A stretch of DNA of 64,000 nt from Dipylidium caninum (taxonomy: Eukaryota; Platyhelminthes; Cestoda; Cyclophyllidea; Dipylidiidae): contig QEYB01001296.1 of the NCBI GenBank assembly GCA_017562135.1, positions 62,001 to 126,000 on the forward strand, read 5' to 3'. Below the pieces are notes generated by a model. The model made no database searches. It was not told where the DNA came from and worked only from the letters and a program-made list of their open reading frames with translations. Shown one piece after another: positions 1-11,075 of the stretch; within the stretch, counting starts at the first letter, position 1; every line of letters starts with the position of its first letter. Made by a program: the position numbers and the translations under genes.

Positions 1-3000
1 GAAGCATTTAAGAAGGTAGTTCGCCGCAGAGTTACATTCATTGAACTGTCTACCTCAGTCTGCAGGCACTTGTCATGCCTCTCAAAAGGTTGTAGTGATA
101 TTCCTCGACTATTCTCTGAGATGGGGTTTTTGCCAGGATTGTCTAGAAAAGGATCGGAACGATGACTTCCATCGTCCTCTCTAAGTAAACCATCGTCAGG
201 CGTTAGACTTGAAAGGGGAGTAGCCGAGAGCCCATCAAAACTCCACTCATCAATCTGACGTGCTTGTGGTTGATTAAAACGCCGTTCAAAATCGAGAGCT
301 TCCGTCTGATCAGGAAAGAGGTCTTCCCAAAGCAACGTATCTGAGAACTTAGTTCTCGGTTCAAATGAGCCAATTCCTTCCACGATAGAATAACAGGGAG
401 CCTGGCAAAAGGAAAATCCGAAACTAAGTTTTATAAGAGGTAATATTTATACAATGAAAATATATTCAGGTACCCCTCAAATCATAATATTAAATATATT
501 GTGAAAAGATTGATCAAATCCGTGAACTGGAATCACCTGATAATTGTCCCAAGCACTCATTAAATGTTCAGATATATCAAAAGGGCAAGTTGTCGTATCC
601 TCCAGAGAATGACTCAGACTAATCGTCTTGTCGGTTTGGGGACCGTTTAGATCGTCTAACGACCGAGAACGGGCCGTCGATACCTTAAGCAAAAGATCAT
701 CCGAGCAGCTCTTGATCATATTTCTCCCAAATATTTCAACATTCGAATTGCTGTGCTGCTGGCCTAAACCCTTATCGGCGGCCGTAGAAGTATCGAGAAA
801 GGAATTCACGTGTAGTGCGGATCTACGTTCTGCCTTTGGACTACGCAAAAGTAGGTCCGAAGAAGGAGCTCTGACTATGTCTGAGCCTGTTGACAGGTGT
901 GAAATCACTTTCTGTGCTTCTGAGTGGGAAATAGAGGCAGGACTTCGAATATTTCCGAACGATTCTGGAGAATTATTGTTTAATGAACCGTTTCTCAAAT
1001 TTTGCCCTGTTGAAAGTCACATGCAAAACAAGTTTTGTTAAATATATCAAAATATATGCTGGACCTATAAATGGCAATTTATGCATTCATTATCGGTAGG
1101 GTTGAGTAAAAATAAACAAAATTTGACAAACAATAGGTTAATGGCAGGCGCCTCCGAAAAATACTGTATTTACCACACCGAAATAACATTTTCAGCAATA
1201 TTCCGAAAGTGTGTGAAAGCTTCATGGTAAAAATACCATCAACTCTAAGTTATAGACCGAAATATGCGGGAACCGCAATTAGTACAGGAACCATGATTCT
1301 TACTGGAAACCACCATCATCTTTCATGCATAGACGAGAATTCGTACCTCCTGAGCACTTGGATTCCGGAAAAGCAGTGACTCTAAAATTAGGACAGAAAG
1401 AAGCTCACAAGCCCGCAGCAATTAAATTAACTTTCGAAGTGAGCTTCATTTGGTCACTAGTATGTGCCTTTCGCGGCAAGAAGGAATGGAGTATAAACAA
1501 CCGCTAATCTGACATTCTAACAAAGGAAGACATAAAAGCCTACCGATAGCATAGCAGAAGGCTCCTTATGAGATGAACCAATTAAGTTAACGAAGCCAGT
1601 GATATATAATTGTTGTAAGTACAAGTAATTCAAAAGGAATGAATTTGGTTATTTAATGAATGAAGTAAACGCAATTTCATTGGCAGCAATGCGAAAACCC
1701 ACTTTGTCATTGTTGGGTCAATATCAACAGTTTCGAAGGCGCCTTCTTTTTCATTTAAAAGGAACGATTGGGGCGTTACTGAGATGCTCCCCGGCTGTTT
1801 ATATTCGACCCATTGGCCATAAGAGGCTTAACAGTATCCAAATTGCCAACTGAAGAGAACAAACGCACTAGAAAAATAATACCTGTGGTTATGATACAGA
1901 AATGTAATCCTCAAGAACACACTGTGAGAACACCAAACTCGTGTAATTCTATTGGTCAAAACGATGAAATGACGCAGAGCAAACCAATTAGAATCTAAGT
2001 GTGAATGAATATGCACGAGGCTTGACCTTATCAAGGATATGTGCATAGCTCGGACACGAAGTATCAAGTCTTTTTACCTTTAACACAATATGCCGGGTGT
2101 TACGTAGTCAAAACAAGCAGATGTTAATATACGAAACCCTGTTGCTTCCAACTATGTCTATTCAAGTTAGATAAATAATGGTTACTTTAATGAATTAATG
2201 ACATTTCTTAGAGATTTCAGAGTAGTTTTTGTTGGCTGTGACCAACGGCTTTACAATAAATTTGGGCTAACACGTGATTAATACGCCTAAGAAGCATACA
2301 GAGGAATGAAATGATATTGTTCGCAGTAGGGATAATTGTGACCATTTATAAATGCTGCACGAACATGGGTAAAAAAAGTTGTCATAAGGTCAAACAGACA
2401 AGCTAACCAGCTAACACCTCTAACACGAGAAAGATGACATGTAAAATGATGATTCTTAAACGTACTCAGCCTTAACAGCTTAAAAGCGTTTCATGTGGTA
2501 AAAACTGCGCAATTTCAACCATTCACTTTCAATAGCAAAGGCAACTACCTCAAAAATGACCTCGTAGATGTAGGACATCTCTACCACCGCAAATTCACAC
2601 TGCTACCATTTCAAGTAACGGTAGATCAGGCCATCAAAAACCGGCTGCTTTAAGGAGATAATCAAACGCATAAGCTATCATACACGATCATTTCTCGCAA
2701 AAATGATAGACCCAGTTATACAAAGCAATAATTCCAATTACATGTATTGAAGAATAAAATGCCTAGTCATAATTTAGGCAAAAGGCTCTTATAAAAAAAG
2801 ATCAATTTCGTAGACGGAGACATCTCACAAATTTCGTTACAAAGTCAATCGGACCAGAAAATATTTGCTACATCATCAATTCAGCCAAAGGCATCCTCTC
2901 GTCAGCGCCCCACTATTGACAGATCACCACACTGTTATAAAAACTGCTAATAAAAAGCATACATCTATAAATTCATTTCCCATATATGTTTGTGCTAATA

Positions 3001-3745
3001 TTTTGGGAAAAATTAAAAACATGGAAAGCCTTATTACGGCAAATTACACTGAATTTGTGGCACTTTGTAGTGGTAAGATTTGTAAATCGACTACAGGAGA
3101 GATTATTTTTACTTAAAATAGTTCACAGAGCACGCTCTCGAACTAAAAAGTGAAAAGCGTTCGAGGCAATACGATTAATGATTAGCATACCTTCATTCAA
3201 CATTATTTTCCTAGGTCTAAGCGAATAGTATCCAACATTGGAGAAAACTCGCTGGTTTGGCACCTCCATACGAAACATATTCGTCGAACCGTTCTAAAAA
3301 AACATACTCTAAATTGTATCACAGACAAAGCCTTACATTGTCAGGCTTAAAAAAATACCTTTTGAGATTTCCGATTCATTTGACGTTTAAGCCAGTCATT
3401 AAGGCCCAATGACCACATTTCAGTTTTAAAATGCTTAAATGGCGTTTCAGTTTCATTGGATATCTTCCGGAGCCAATGGCCTCGATCAGAAAGTTCACTG
3501 AATGCAGAAATTGCGGGCCTCTTGCTTTTGTCCAAGGGAATCAGTCGTTCAAGAAAGGTGATCATTTCAAGAAGCCGAAGCCACAAATCAAAACAAAGCT
3601 TCTCACATGATATATTCGAGAGTGTAAGATGTTTGATTGTCGTTACATGGATTTGACCTACTATCTTTTCTCTGCTCAAGAGACGAAGAAGACAATGGAC
3701 AGTTGATATGGATCTGCCACGAAGCCTGACGTCGTTAAGAGCAAC
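1..3745 (-). CDS. Unrecognised gene, C-terminal exons, runs off left edge
   Basis: Six exons read on the minus strand: 3745-3359, 2647-2620, 1994-1883, 1849-1833, 1006-537 and 401 to beyond base 1. Each is bounded by AG and GT, and the phases join without a break. The 2647-2620 exon has a weak GTTACT donor and is the least certain. The 3745-3359 exon encodes a Leu-rich helical segment (FDLWLRLLEMITFLERLI). The last two exons are Ser-rich and low in order, with repeated acidic-leucine motifs (SDDLLL, RSRSLDDL), as in regulatory tails of large cytosolic proteins. There is a 17-base microexon (1849-1833) behind a 33-base intron. I do not recognise the family; RalGAP- or BEACH-like scaffolds crossed my mind, but no diagnostic motif is visible. 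The gene probably continues upstream to the exons at 6.2-6.7 kb, and its C-terminus lies outside the window. Coding potential is convincing; the exact exon set is less so. Confidence 0.55.
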
Positions 3746-6194
3746 CTAAAATAGTAACAGAATGCTTTTGCATTTATCTGACGGCGTTACATATAAACCA
3801 TAAGTCAAGATATTAAAAAAGAAAAAAATGTCCCTTATACCAAAAAAACAATTTGATTTTTCACAATAATGGCGTAAAAGATGAAAAAAAATCAGCGCCA
3901 AGATTGAGGAATGTAGAAAAAGATAACATAATGTAATAACAGCTACGTGGGATCAGTATAAGAATTTTATATTTTCATGGATTGTGTAACTGCATTACGA
4001 TTTCTCAAAAGGTAAGACATGAGTGAGTAGCAACTGGTGCAAAACAGCAAGAAATACATCCCAGTTTCGTCGAAAATAAACGTTCTGAACGACCGGAAAT
4101 AAAAGTATTACATTACTAAGGTGTTATTAGAAAGCAAATTATCATGAGGTACCATGTAATATTTGTACACTGCATCGCGGTCTCGTTGAGTGAGGCAAGT
4201 GAGAAAATGCATCCAGTTTTGCCGATAAGGAAGATCTAAAGCAGGATGCAGAATATAGCGACTACGTCTTCGGTCAACCACAACTACTCCTAAGTTTAAA
4301 ATTAGTATTAAAACAAAACGGTCTGAAATAAAACTAAAACGACTAAGAAAATCAACGCCGGAAAGCTGGAATATATAGGAATACGATCTGTGATTGTCTT
4401 AAGTCAAATGATTTGTGAATCTATAATGCTTGGTAAAATAAAGTAAACGATTCAGCTTTAATAAAGGGGAAGCACAAAGTTATGTTATATTTTCAAACAT
4501 CAAGGCATATACAGATAAAATAAAAAATGCTCCTTTATAAATAGTATGCTTGACGAATGCAAAAAGATCCAAAAAATCTTTAAGAACAAAAAAAACACGC
4601 TCGTTTACTTACTGCAACGAATCTGACGTAACAAACAGAAATTCGCCTCCAGATCATGTTCAATAGCTACAATAAAAAGACAAGACAAACGTAAATAATG
4701 TTAATCTCGGCTTTGATTTAACATAAGTATGCATGTGAAGCACTAAATAATTTTGTACTACCATCACAGCATGTATAAATTGAGACAATCACAGCAGACT
4801 TCCAAAAAATGCAATAACAAAAGTACATTCTTGATGGTAGTGCACGAGCACATGGTTATCGGATGGCCTAGCGCAGCACAAAGCATCCCGAATGGGTGCA
4901 GTATACATCAAAATCGAGGGCATGAAAAAAACGACCACCCCAAGGTTTCATGCATTACAAATTTTCACTGGCTGACTCCTAACTGATGCTTGGAAGTTAA
5001 GCAAGAATCAATCAGTTGCAGGTCGCAACAAAAGGACTTGTTGAACTGTAAATGAGCCACCGATCTAGGACAGAAAAAAATGTAATGAAGTTGGATTACG
5101 GCTAATAGCTGAGTTTCATCGACCATCTTAAGTGTAAAACACCAAAATGAAGAGTCACCGACAAATATGACCACGAATCGCCGGTGTCTTTAAATGTGCA
5201 CCACTTGGTACAATGCAGATACAAATATGAGAACTTGCAATACCATCACAATCACGTGAACATGAAGTCATGTTTCCTTCTAAAGGATGGTTTTATCAGA
5301 TAAGCTGCTCGATAAAACTTGTCAACCAAATAACCTTATTCACAATGGATTAAAAGGAGTAGTGCTGCAAGAAAACGCCAGAAGTGAACCGTCCTGAAGC
5401 TACGGATTGGGTAAAGAACAAGACTAAGTCGTATTAATTTCATTTAACTATCTACACAACGACAGTTAAACATTAACTCATCCACCTTGCTTATCAAATA
5501 CACAACAGAAGGTCTAATCTGGGATCCGAAAGCAATTATAGCGGTATTAATATATCCCGAAATCTATTTCAATTAATTACACAATATTGCAAACATAGTC
5601 AAAAATACAAGTACTTCAAGTGGTCATACAATTGTAGAAATTGAGAACTTAAATGAAGAAATTTAATTTGACTTTGATGATTGCACTAAGTTTTTATAGT
5701 GCATAGAAAATACAGCAATGTTAAATTTCCAAGCTGATCTAACCAATGTATTAATGTCAATAATTTCTAGTCTGAAGTACAAATAATTACAGCAAAATAA
5801 GCCATCCCAACGGATAGGTAAACGTAAAGGAACGACACTCATGCATGTATTAATACAAAAAAAGGAAAATATATCCAGGGTAACCATCTAAAGAGAACAT
5901 AAGAACACAAAAAAGAATGCAAAAAAAGGAGCATAAAAGCCATATAAACTTGCGTCCTTCCTTCGCTAAATCTTACGAAATACATAGGAATAGTAACCAA
6001 TAACGTCAAGTTAGATCTATGTATTTTTAGGAGAATCGCACATACCCATTTATAACCAATCCGTATAATTATGAAAAAGTCGATTTAGTGCAAGATTAAA
6101 AAGATAATGTGTACAGAACGTACTAAAGCTATGGATAAAAAAAAGAATAGCGCAAAGGACAATGCAACAAAATTTCCAATGAAAAGAAACAAAC

Positions 6195-6681
6195 CCTCAA
6201 TCGCGTCTTTGACATCATTGCTCGAATCCTTTGGGTTAATAAGAGGTGTTGCATGAAATTTTGAATCAGAGGCATTCAATTGTTGCAGAACAGAGTTGAA
6301 ATCATTGGAATAACCACGTTCCCGACTGGTGGCGGAAGAGTTTTGCGCCAGCAAGTTTAAAAGCGAGGAGTGTACATCGAGATTTTGTGCTCTGTGCTAA
6401 TCAAGCATACGATAAAAACGCTAACAGTAGAAATCAGGAAGAAACTAGTTTTTGAGCAACGCTATGAGTACCAATCAAAAAACCAGGGTGAGGCATATCA
6501 AAGCAACGAAATCAGAAATGCGAGACACTCAGAACCGTAAGAGGTGGAATTTTCATACGAGAGCACGATAGCCGAAAAACCAAATTCACGAACCTTATTA
6601 AACTTATCAGCACACTGTCGCTTCAGGGACAAAATATTGGTAGACAGTAGCGCCGGCTTATGCTGAATTGAACACTTTTCA
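6195..6681 (-). CDS. Two linked exons, probably 5' part of the left-edge gene
   Basis: Exon 6681-6594 (after a ttgccctag acceptor) and exon 6396-6195 (after tgcttgattag) join in phase through a short intron. They read as a hydrophilic helical segment (NLDVHSSLLNLLAQNSSA) followed by an Asn/Ser-rich stretch. The second exon ends in phase 1, while the next confident exon at 3745 starts in phase 0. At least one exon between 3.75 and 6.2 kb is therefore unresolved; a candidate acceptor lies near 5095. The start codon was not found. A short ATG exon around 6919 ending at a GT site (MTGEKTPLPGTYRVK) is possible, but its phase does not fit directly. The 5' end would lie within a few hundred bases of the divergently transcribed OSTC gene. 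Confidence 0.45.
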
Positions 6682-7313
6682 CTAGGGCAACAAATCATGC
6701 CAAGCAACAGGAAATGCTATAGGCATACGCCGCTTTAACGACCTTGAATTGCGAGATGTGGTACATAGAAAGCAGATGCAATTTAAAGGTGATGGGAGCA
6801 TTTAGAATAAAACAAATAGGCTGGTTGCATAAAACATGGTTAACACGGATGACGCTTATTTTACTTTAACCCGGTATGTACCAGGAAGTGGAGTCTTTTC
6901 ACCAGTCATTTGCAAACTAATTAGAAATTTCAACTTTCGTATTTTAAGGTAATTGTAACAAATTTATGAACCATTAAAGTGGTTGAAGAGCCCTAAGTGC
7001 GCGAGGGATAGGGCTCAGCGGAATGTGTCCGTGCAAATAGTAAAATAATCTGCGAGACAATAAGGCGGTAAAGTATCTAACCGAACTCAGAACAGCCCAA
7101 ATAAACGTCTCCCCACAATGACGCAGCCTTGGTTTTCCCTGTCAGTGTAAAAATTCGGCCTTAACTTTCCCCATTATTTTTCATTCTTTTTGAGTTTTGA
7201 GACTAATAATCCAATACGCAACTACCCGTCAACGTCTAACCAATCATTGATTAACAAATATAGGGTCATGCTTAACGCTTAAAAGGCGCCACTTTTGTAA
7301 GCAGTATTCACCA

Positions 7314-7851
7314 ATGAATTCTACTCTGAGTTGTATTTTTACAATTTTGGAGTGCCCAAAGTTGCGGTCAAAAAGACCATCATGGTTCCATTTACCTTCG
7401 AAGATGACAGTATTTGCTCTTTTGTTAACAACGTATTTCCTTGTCACTGGAGGTAAAATAAATATAAACAAATAGCTTCCACAGGCGTTATATATGATAT
7501 TATTAACGGACCGCCTAGTGTGGGCACAGAAACTGACGCCAAAGGAAACCAAAGACCGGTAATTCCTGAACCTCTTGATTGTCACAGGTTGCTTTTATGC
7601 AATGGCGAATTAATAGTCAGTACATTATGGAAGGCCTCCTCTGTAGCTTTATGTTTACAGTGGGAGCGATTGGATTTATCGTACTCGATATAGTCAATGA
7701 ATCAAAAATGACAAGGTTGACACGAATGATAACGCTATCTTTGGGCGTTGCTTGTGTCATTATTTCGTTTATGTCTATACGCGCGTTCATGAAGATTAAA
7801 ATGCCGTAAGTGTCACTTTCCTTGCACTTTTTTAGTTCCTATCGGTTTTAA
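7314..7851 (+). CDS. OSTC: Oligosaccharyltransferase complex subunit OSTC (DC2)
   Basis: OSTC is a small multi-pass ER membrane subunit of the STT3A-type oligosaccharyltransferase; it links the enzyme to the Sec61 translocon for co-translational N-glycosylation. Four exons, 7314-7452, 7485-7558, 7588-7805 and 7836-7851, join in phase to give 142 codons plus stop. The protein follows the human OSTC order as I remember it: an N-terminal ILECPKL segment, first membrane helix ending YFLVTGG, the loop VIYDIINGPPSVG, then NSQYIMEG and two further membrane helices ending at FMKIKMP. The last exon gives only SYRF where animals usually have GYLMG. The introns are 32, 29 and 30 bases, near the lower limit for splicing. 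Length matches the family. Start chosen because it aligns with the family N-terminus. Confidence 0.95.
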
Positions 7852-8639
7852 CCCGAGGCGTTCGGGGCAATTGGCACAGGCTGCGGCTTCCCAATCTTCC
7901 CAAATATACGCCTTTCTCGGATTTCTTGCTCGAATTTGCGATGTAGACTTGTGCTTGACCTGAAGTTTTTAGTGTGATGCCGGGCACAACGCCCTTTTTC
8001 CAAGCAGCTTCCTTTTTTGATTGGGATGGTTCACCGTACCCGGCTCCTATGTCTAGTTATCTAAGCGCAGGCCTCACTCTCCCGTCTCGTTCGCTGTAGT
8101 TAGCAATTGCTCAACCCTGTTTACTTGGTCTTTGCTCTCCTACCCCACCTCGACCACAATACTATTTTGGAACGGGAATCTGGTAGTCCACAATGCAGCC
8201 TGACACCCCCCACGGTGAGCCTACTATACTTAAAATGATGGATATCCCACCTCGCAAACCCCATTGTAAGCAACAGTTTAGCATCCTGACCGGAACTAGA
8301 TTGAGTTCACTTCGTACTCAGATGGAGTATTTTTAGGGTCGGTGAGAAGTACTGGCCGGGTAACAGAAGCTCTCGAAGTCCGATCTTCGTGTTTGTTTTA
8401 AATAACATTGCTTCAAGGGAGGCACGGAGTCTAACAGTTTAATCTAGATTGGGAAACTACTAGTGTTACACAGCTGTGAAATTTGTTGGAGAAAGTAGTG
8501 GTTGAGTGGTATGGCGACGATAGTATCACTTCTGAATATCGGCCAAAACATCTGGGTTCGGGTTCAGGAAAGCCAGTCCTTCGGGCGTGTTCTTATGGGG
8601 AGGGTCCGTGTATTTGAACAAGTCGAGAGTGTAAAGGGT

Positions 8640-8945
8640 CTAAAGCGATTGTGGCATCCGGAAACAGATTGCACTTACAAGTCCAAATGTGAGTACGAAA
8701 GAGAATATGCCAAGGTACATATATTTGGAGTACTCCGCGTTCATGGCGTCATATTTTTCTTGCCACGGCCCTTCAGGTTTCGTCATATCATTATAAGTTA
8801 CTCTAGGAAACCGAATAGGTTGCACATGGGATTTTGCTGTTTTTATTGTATTAAGACGTGAGACTAAAAAAATATGGAAGGTGTAAAAAGATAACGTACA
8901 TCGTAAAAGGGAACGGCAAACAGGGCTCGTCAGGGAATTAATCAT
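8640..8945 (-). CDS. COX7B / deltamethrin-resistance-like mitochondrial protein
   Basis: Two exons, 8945-8900 and 8863-8640, flank a 36-base intron (gtacgt to tttttttag) and encode 89 residues. Residues 1-35 form an Arg/Ser-rich, acid-free presequence typical of mitochondrial import. The body carries NDMTKPEGPWQEKYDA followed by one membrane helix (about residues 63-80, YMYLGIFSFVLTFGLVSAI). The pattern of a proline/glycine turn, aromatic, E-x-Y/H-x-K/N and single helix is what I recall for the insect deltamethrin-resistance family (Deltameth_res) and its relative COX7B, a single-helix subunit of cytochrome c oxidase. The likely role is structural, in the inner mitochondrial membrane. Family assignment rests on remembered motifs, so paralogue identity is open. 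It is convergent with OSTC, and 788 bases separate the two stop codons. Confidence 0.72.
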   Translation of the reverse strand: MINSLTSPVCRSLLRCTLSFYTFHIFLVSRLNTIKTAKSHVQPIRFPRVTYNDMTKPEGPWQEKYDAMNAEYSKYMYLGIFSFVLTFGLVSAICFRMPQSL

Positions 8946-11075
8946 TCCACAGATAAATAACAGACAACCAACAGTGAACAAAATGTCCAATAGCCGGGAC
9001 GCCATGACGTCCAAATTGGAATAAATATTAAACAAAAAAATAATGTGGTCTAATGCAATAAAAGGCTGAGGATCAATAATTCCATCTTTTAGGGCAAATA
9101 CATGTATCATGAATTCGTGTTTCGTAAATGAGAAATAAGGGCGTCTAACACGGTCCGTATAAAGAGTCGTGGGGATAGTGAGCTTAAACTATACCTTAAT
9201 GGGTACCATTTCATAATCCACATTCTCGCCCTTTTTAGATAAAAATTTTGATTGGGGTTGAACAACTGGTCGGAGGCTTCTTTGAAATGTCTATTTCTGC
9301 CTATTGAATATTTAATCCTCAACGTCGCACTCAGGACCGTTCTCCGATTGCAAGAACTTTGATAAGATAAAAAAGGCGGATAATAACCATAATGGCAGAT
9401 AATATCAGTAGAGTCTTTTCGGTGCGCGGGTAACATATTGAACATAATACGTCGGTCGAATAGCCTTTATTTCTTTTATGTTCTCGAGACTCGACTTTAA
9501 GTTCTCTGCATATTACTCAACCAATAAACATTTGAACGCAAAGCAGGAATTTCGTAGGAAATTGCGGAGAATGCGTTATTGTAAATTATTAAACAATTCA
9601 TTCTAAACCAGGATATATTCTCGCGTATGCTGGGGTGGTGGTATACATTCCGTCTTGTATGGTGGACCGGTGATTATGGAAAGTATTACGAAAGCAGCAT
9701 AACTAACGAACTAAGCCTTGTTTTGCGATAAAATATCAAGCTGAGATGTGATTCTAGTGGTGAATCACGATATCCCACCTCCTCAACCCCGATATATTTT
9801 CGTTTTGTTTGGTGGTCAGTTAAATACTCCACATCTAAATTTGTTTTAAATTAATCAAACCATCTTTCAAGTTTTGCTGCTTACTTTTTTTAATTTTTTC
9901 CACAAATTTGAATATTTTTGAACTATTTAAAATTAGCTACCTTAATGTACAATGTGTTGTTTATTCGAATACAAGTCCGGTCGCGACCTTTCTAGTAGGC
10001 CAGGTGGTTGGGCTCCGTCCGTCGTGTTTCACGGATGAGGCAACTGACGGAAGCAGAGTACAAGTCTTTTACGGAGAAACTATGTAAATAGTATGTTTTG
10101 ATATGTCAGTTAACCTTCCAAGTATTCCCGACATCAATGTTCTCCTTGTACGTGGCAGTGAGCGTTACAACTTCTATTACCACCGGGAACGTGTATTCTA
10201 TAGCAGGTTTTCATCTCTTATTTTTATCATGTGTTAGGGAGGATTTAGCCAAACGCGCAGCAACTATTACTCGGAAAAATCTCCTGAGCTTTGGGACTTG
10301 TTTCGGGAAGTTCTCTAAAACGAAGAAATTTCGACTCCATATTACTGCGCTTCCCTACCTTGCGCCTTATGCAAAACACCGCATTTGGTTGAAGCCCTCT
10401 GCTGAGCAACACTTTCTTTACGGTCAACATATTGTTAAGTCGGGAATGGCTCGTGTGACAGGACGAAATGCCTCAATATTCTGGTGTCAATAGTGATGAA
10501 TATTAATGACATCCCCCTGGGTTTTGGTGTTGCTGCAAAAATCTACTCTCCAGATGAAGAACACCGAGCCAATTACAATCGTAGGATTTCACCAGGCCGA
10601 CATTGGTGAATATATTAGGAGCGAGGACACAATTGTCTGACAAATATTACCTCATTCGACGTGAAGCTTCTCCACTTTCTAGTTACTGAGTGCTCATTGT
10701 TTTTACTAACTATTTACAGCAGCATAGGTGTCCCCCTTTTTCCCTGTATGGAAATCTCCATTCACCTATTACATTGAGACAACCTTGTGGTCGACACTCC
10801 CGGTTCTGTCTTCAACAATTCGAAATGCCTAGGTTGAAGGGTAAATGCCTGACAGTGATCTTTTAAATGCATCCTTAATATCCTAATTCCATACTGAGAC
10901 GGGGTTTATAGTACTTTGTCTCAATCTTATCTGACAATGTTAATTGACTTCCGGAGAGTACTATAACGAATGTTTCCGATGAGTGTTTAGTGCCATAGAA
11001 TCACTTATGCGTACAAGTAAACACTGATAAAAAACAACACGAAATCACAGATAACTCCACATAATAAGGGCAATT
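8946..11075. other. Intergenic, no supported gene
   Basis: AT-rich sequence between the COX7B-like gene and the end of FUT8. Open frames here lack splice signals and recognisable motifs. A short motif near 9770 (gatatcccacctc followed by aacccc) resembles one near 8242, suggesting a small dispersed repeat. I see nothing else. Confidence 0.5.

Noticed and set aside
7244..7585. 113-codon minus-strand frame
   Set aside because: It is the antisense shadow of OSTC exons 1 and 2.
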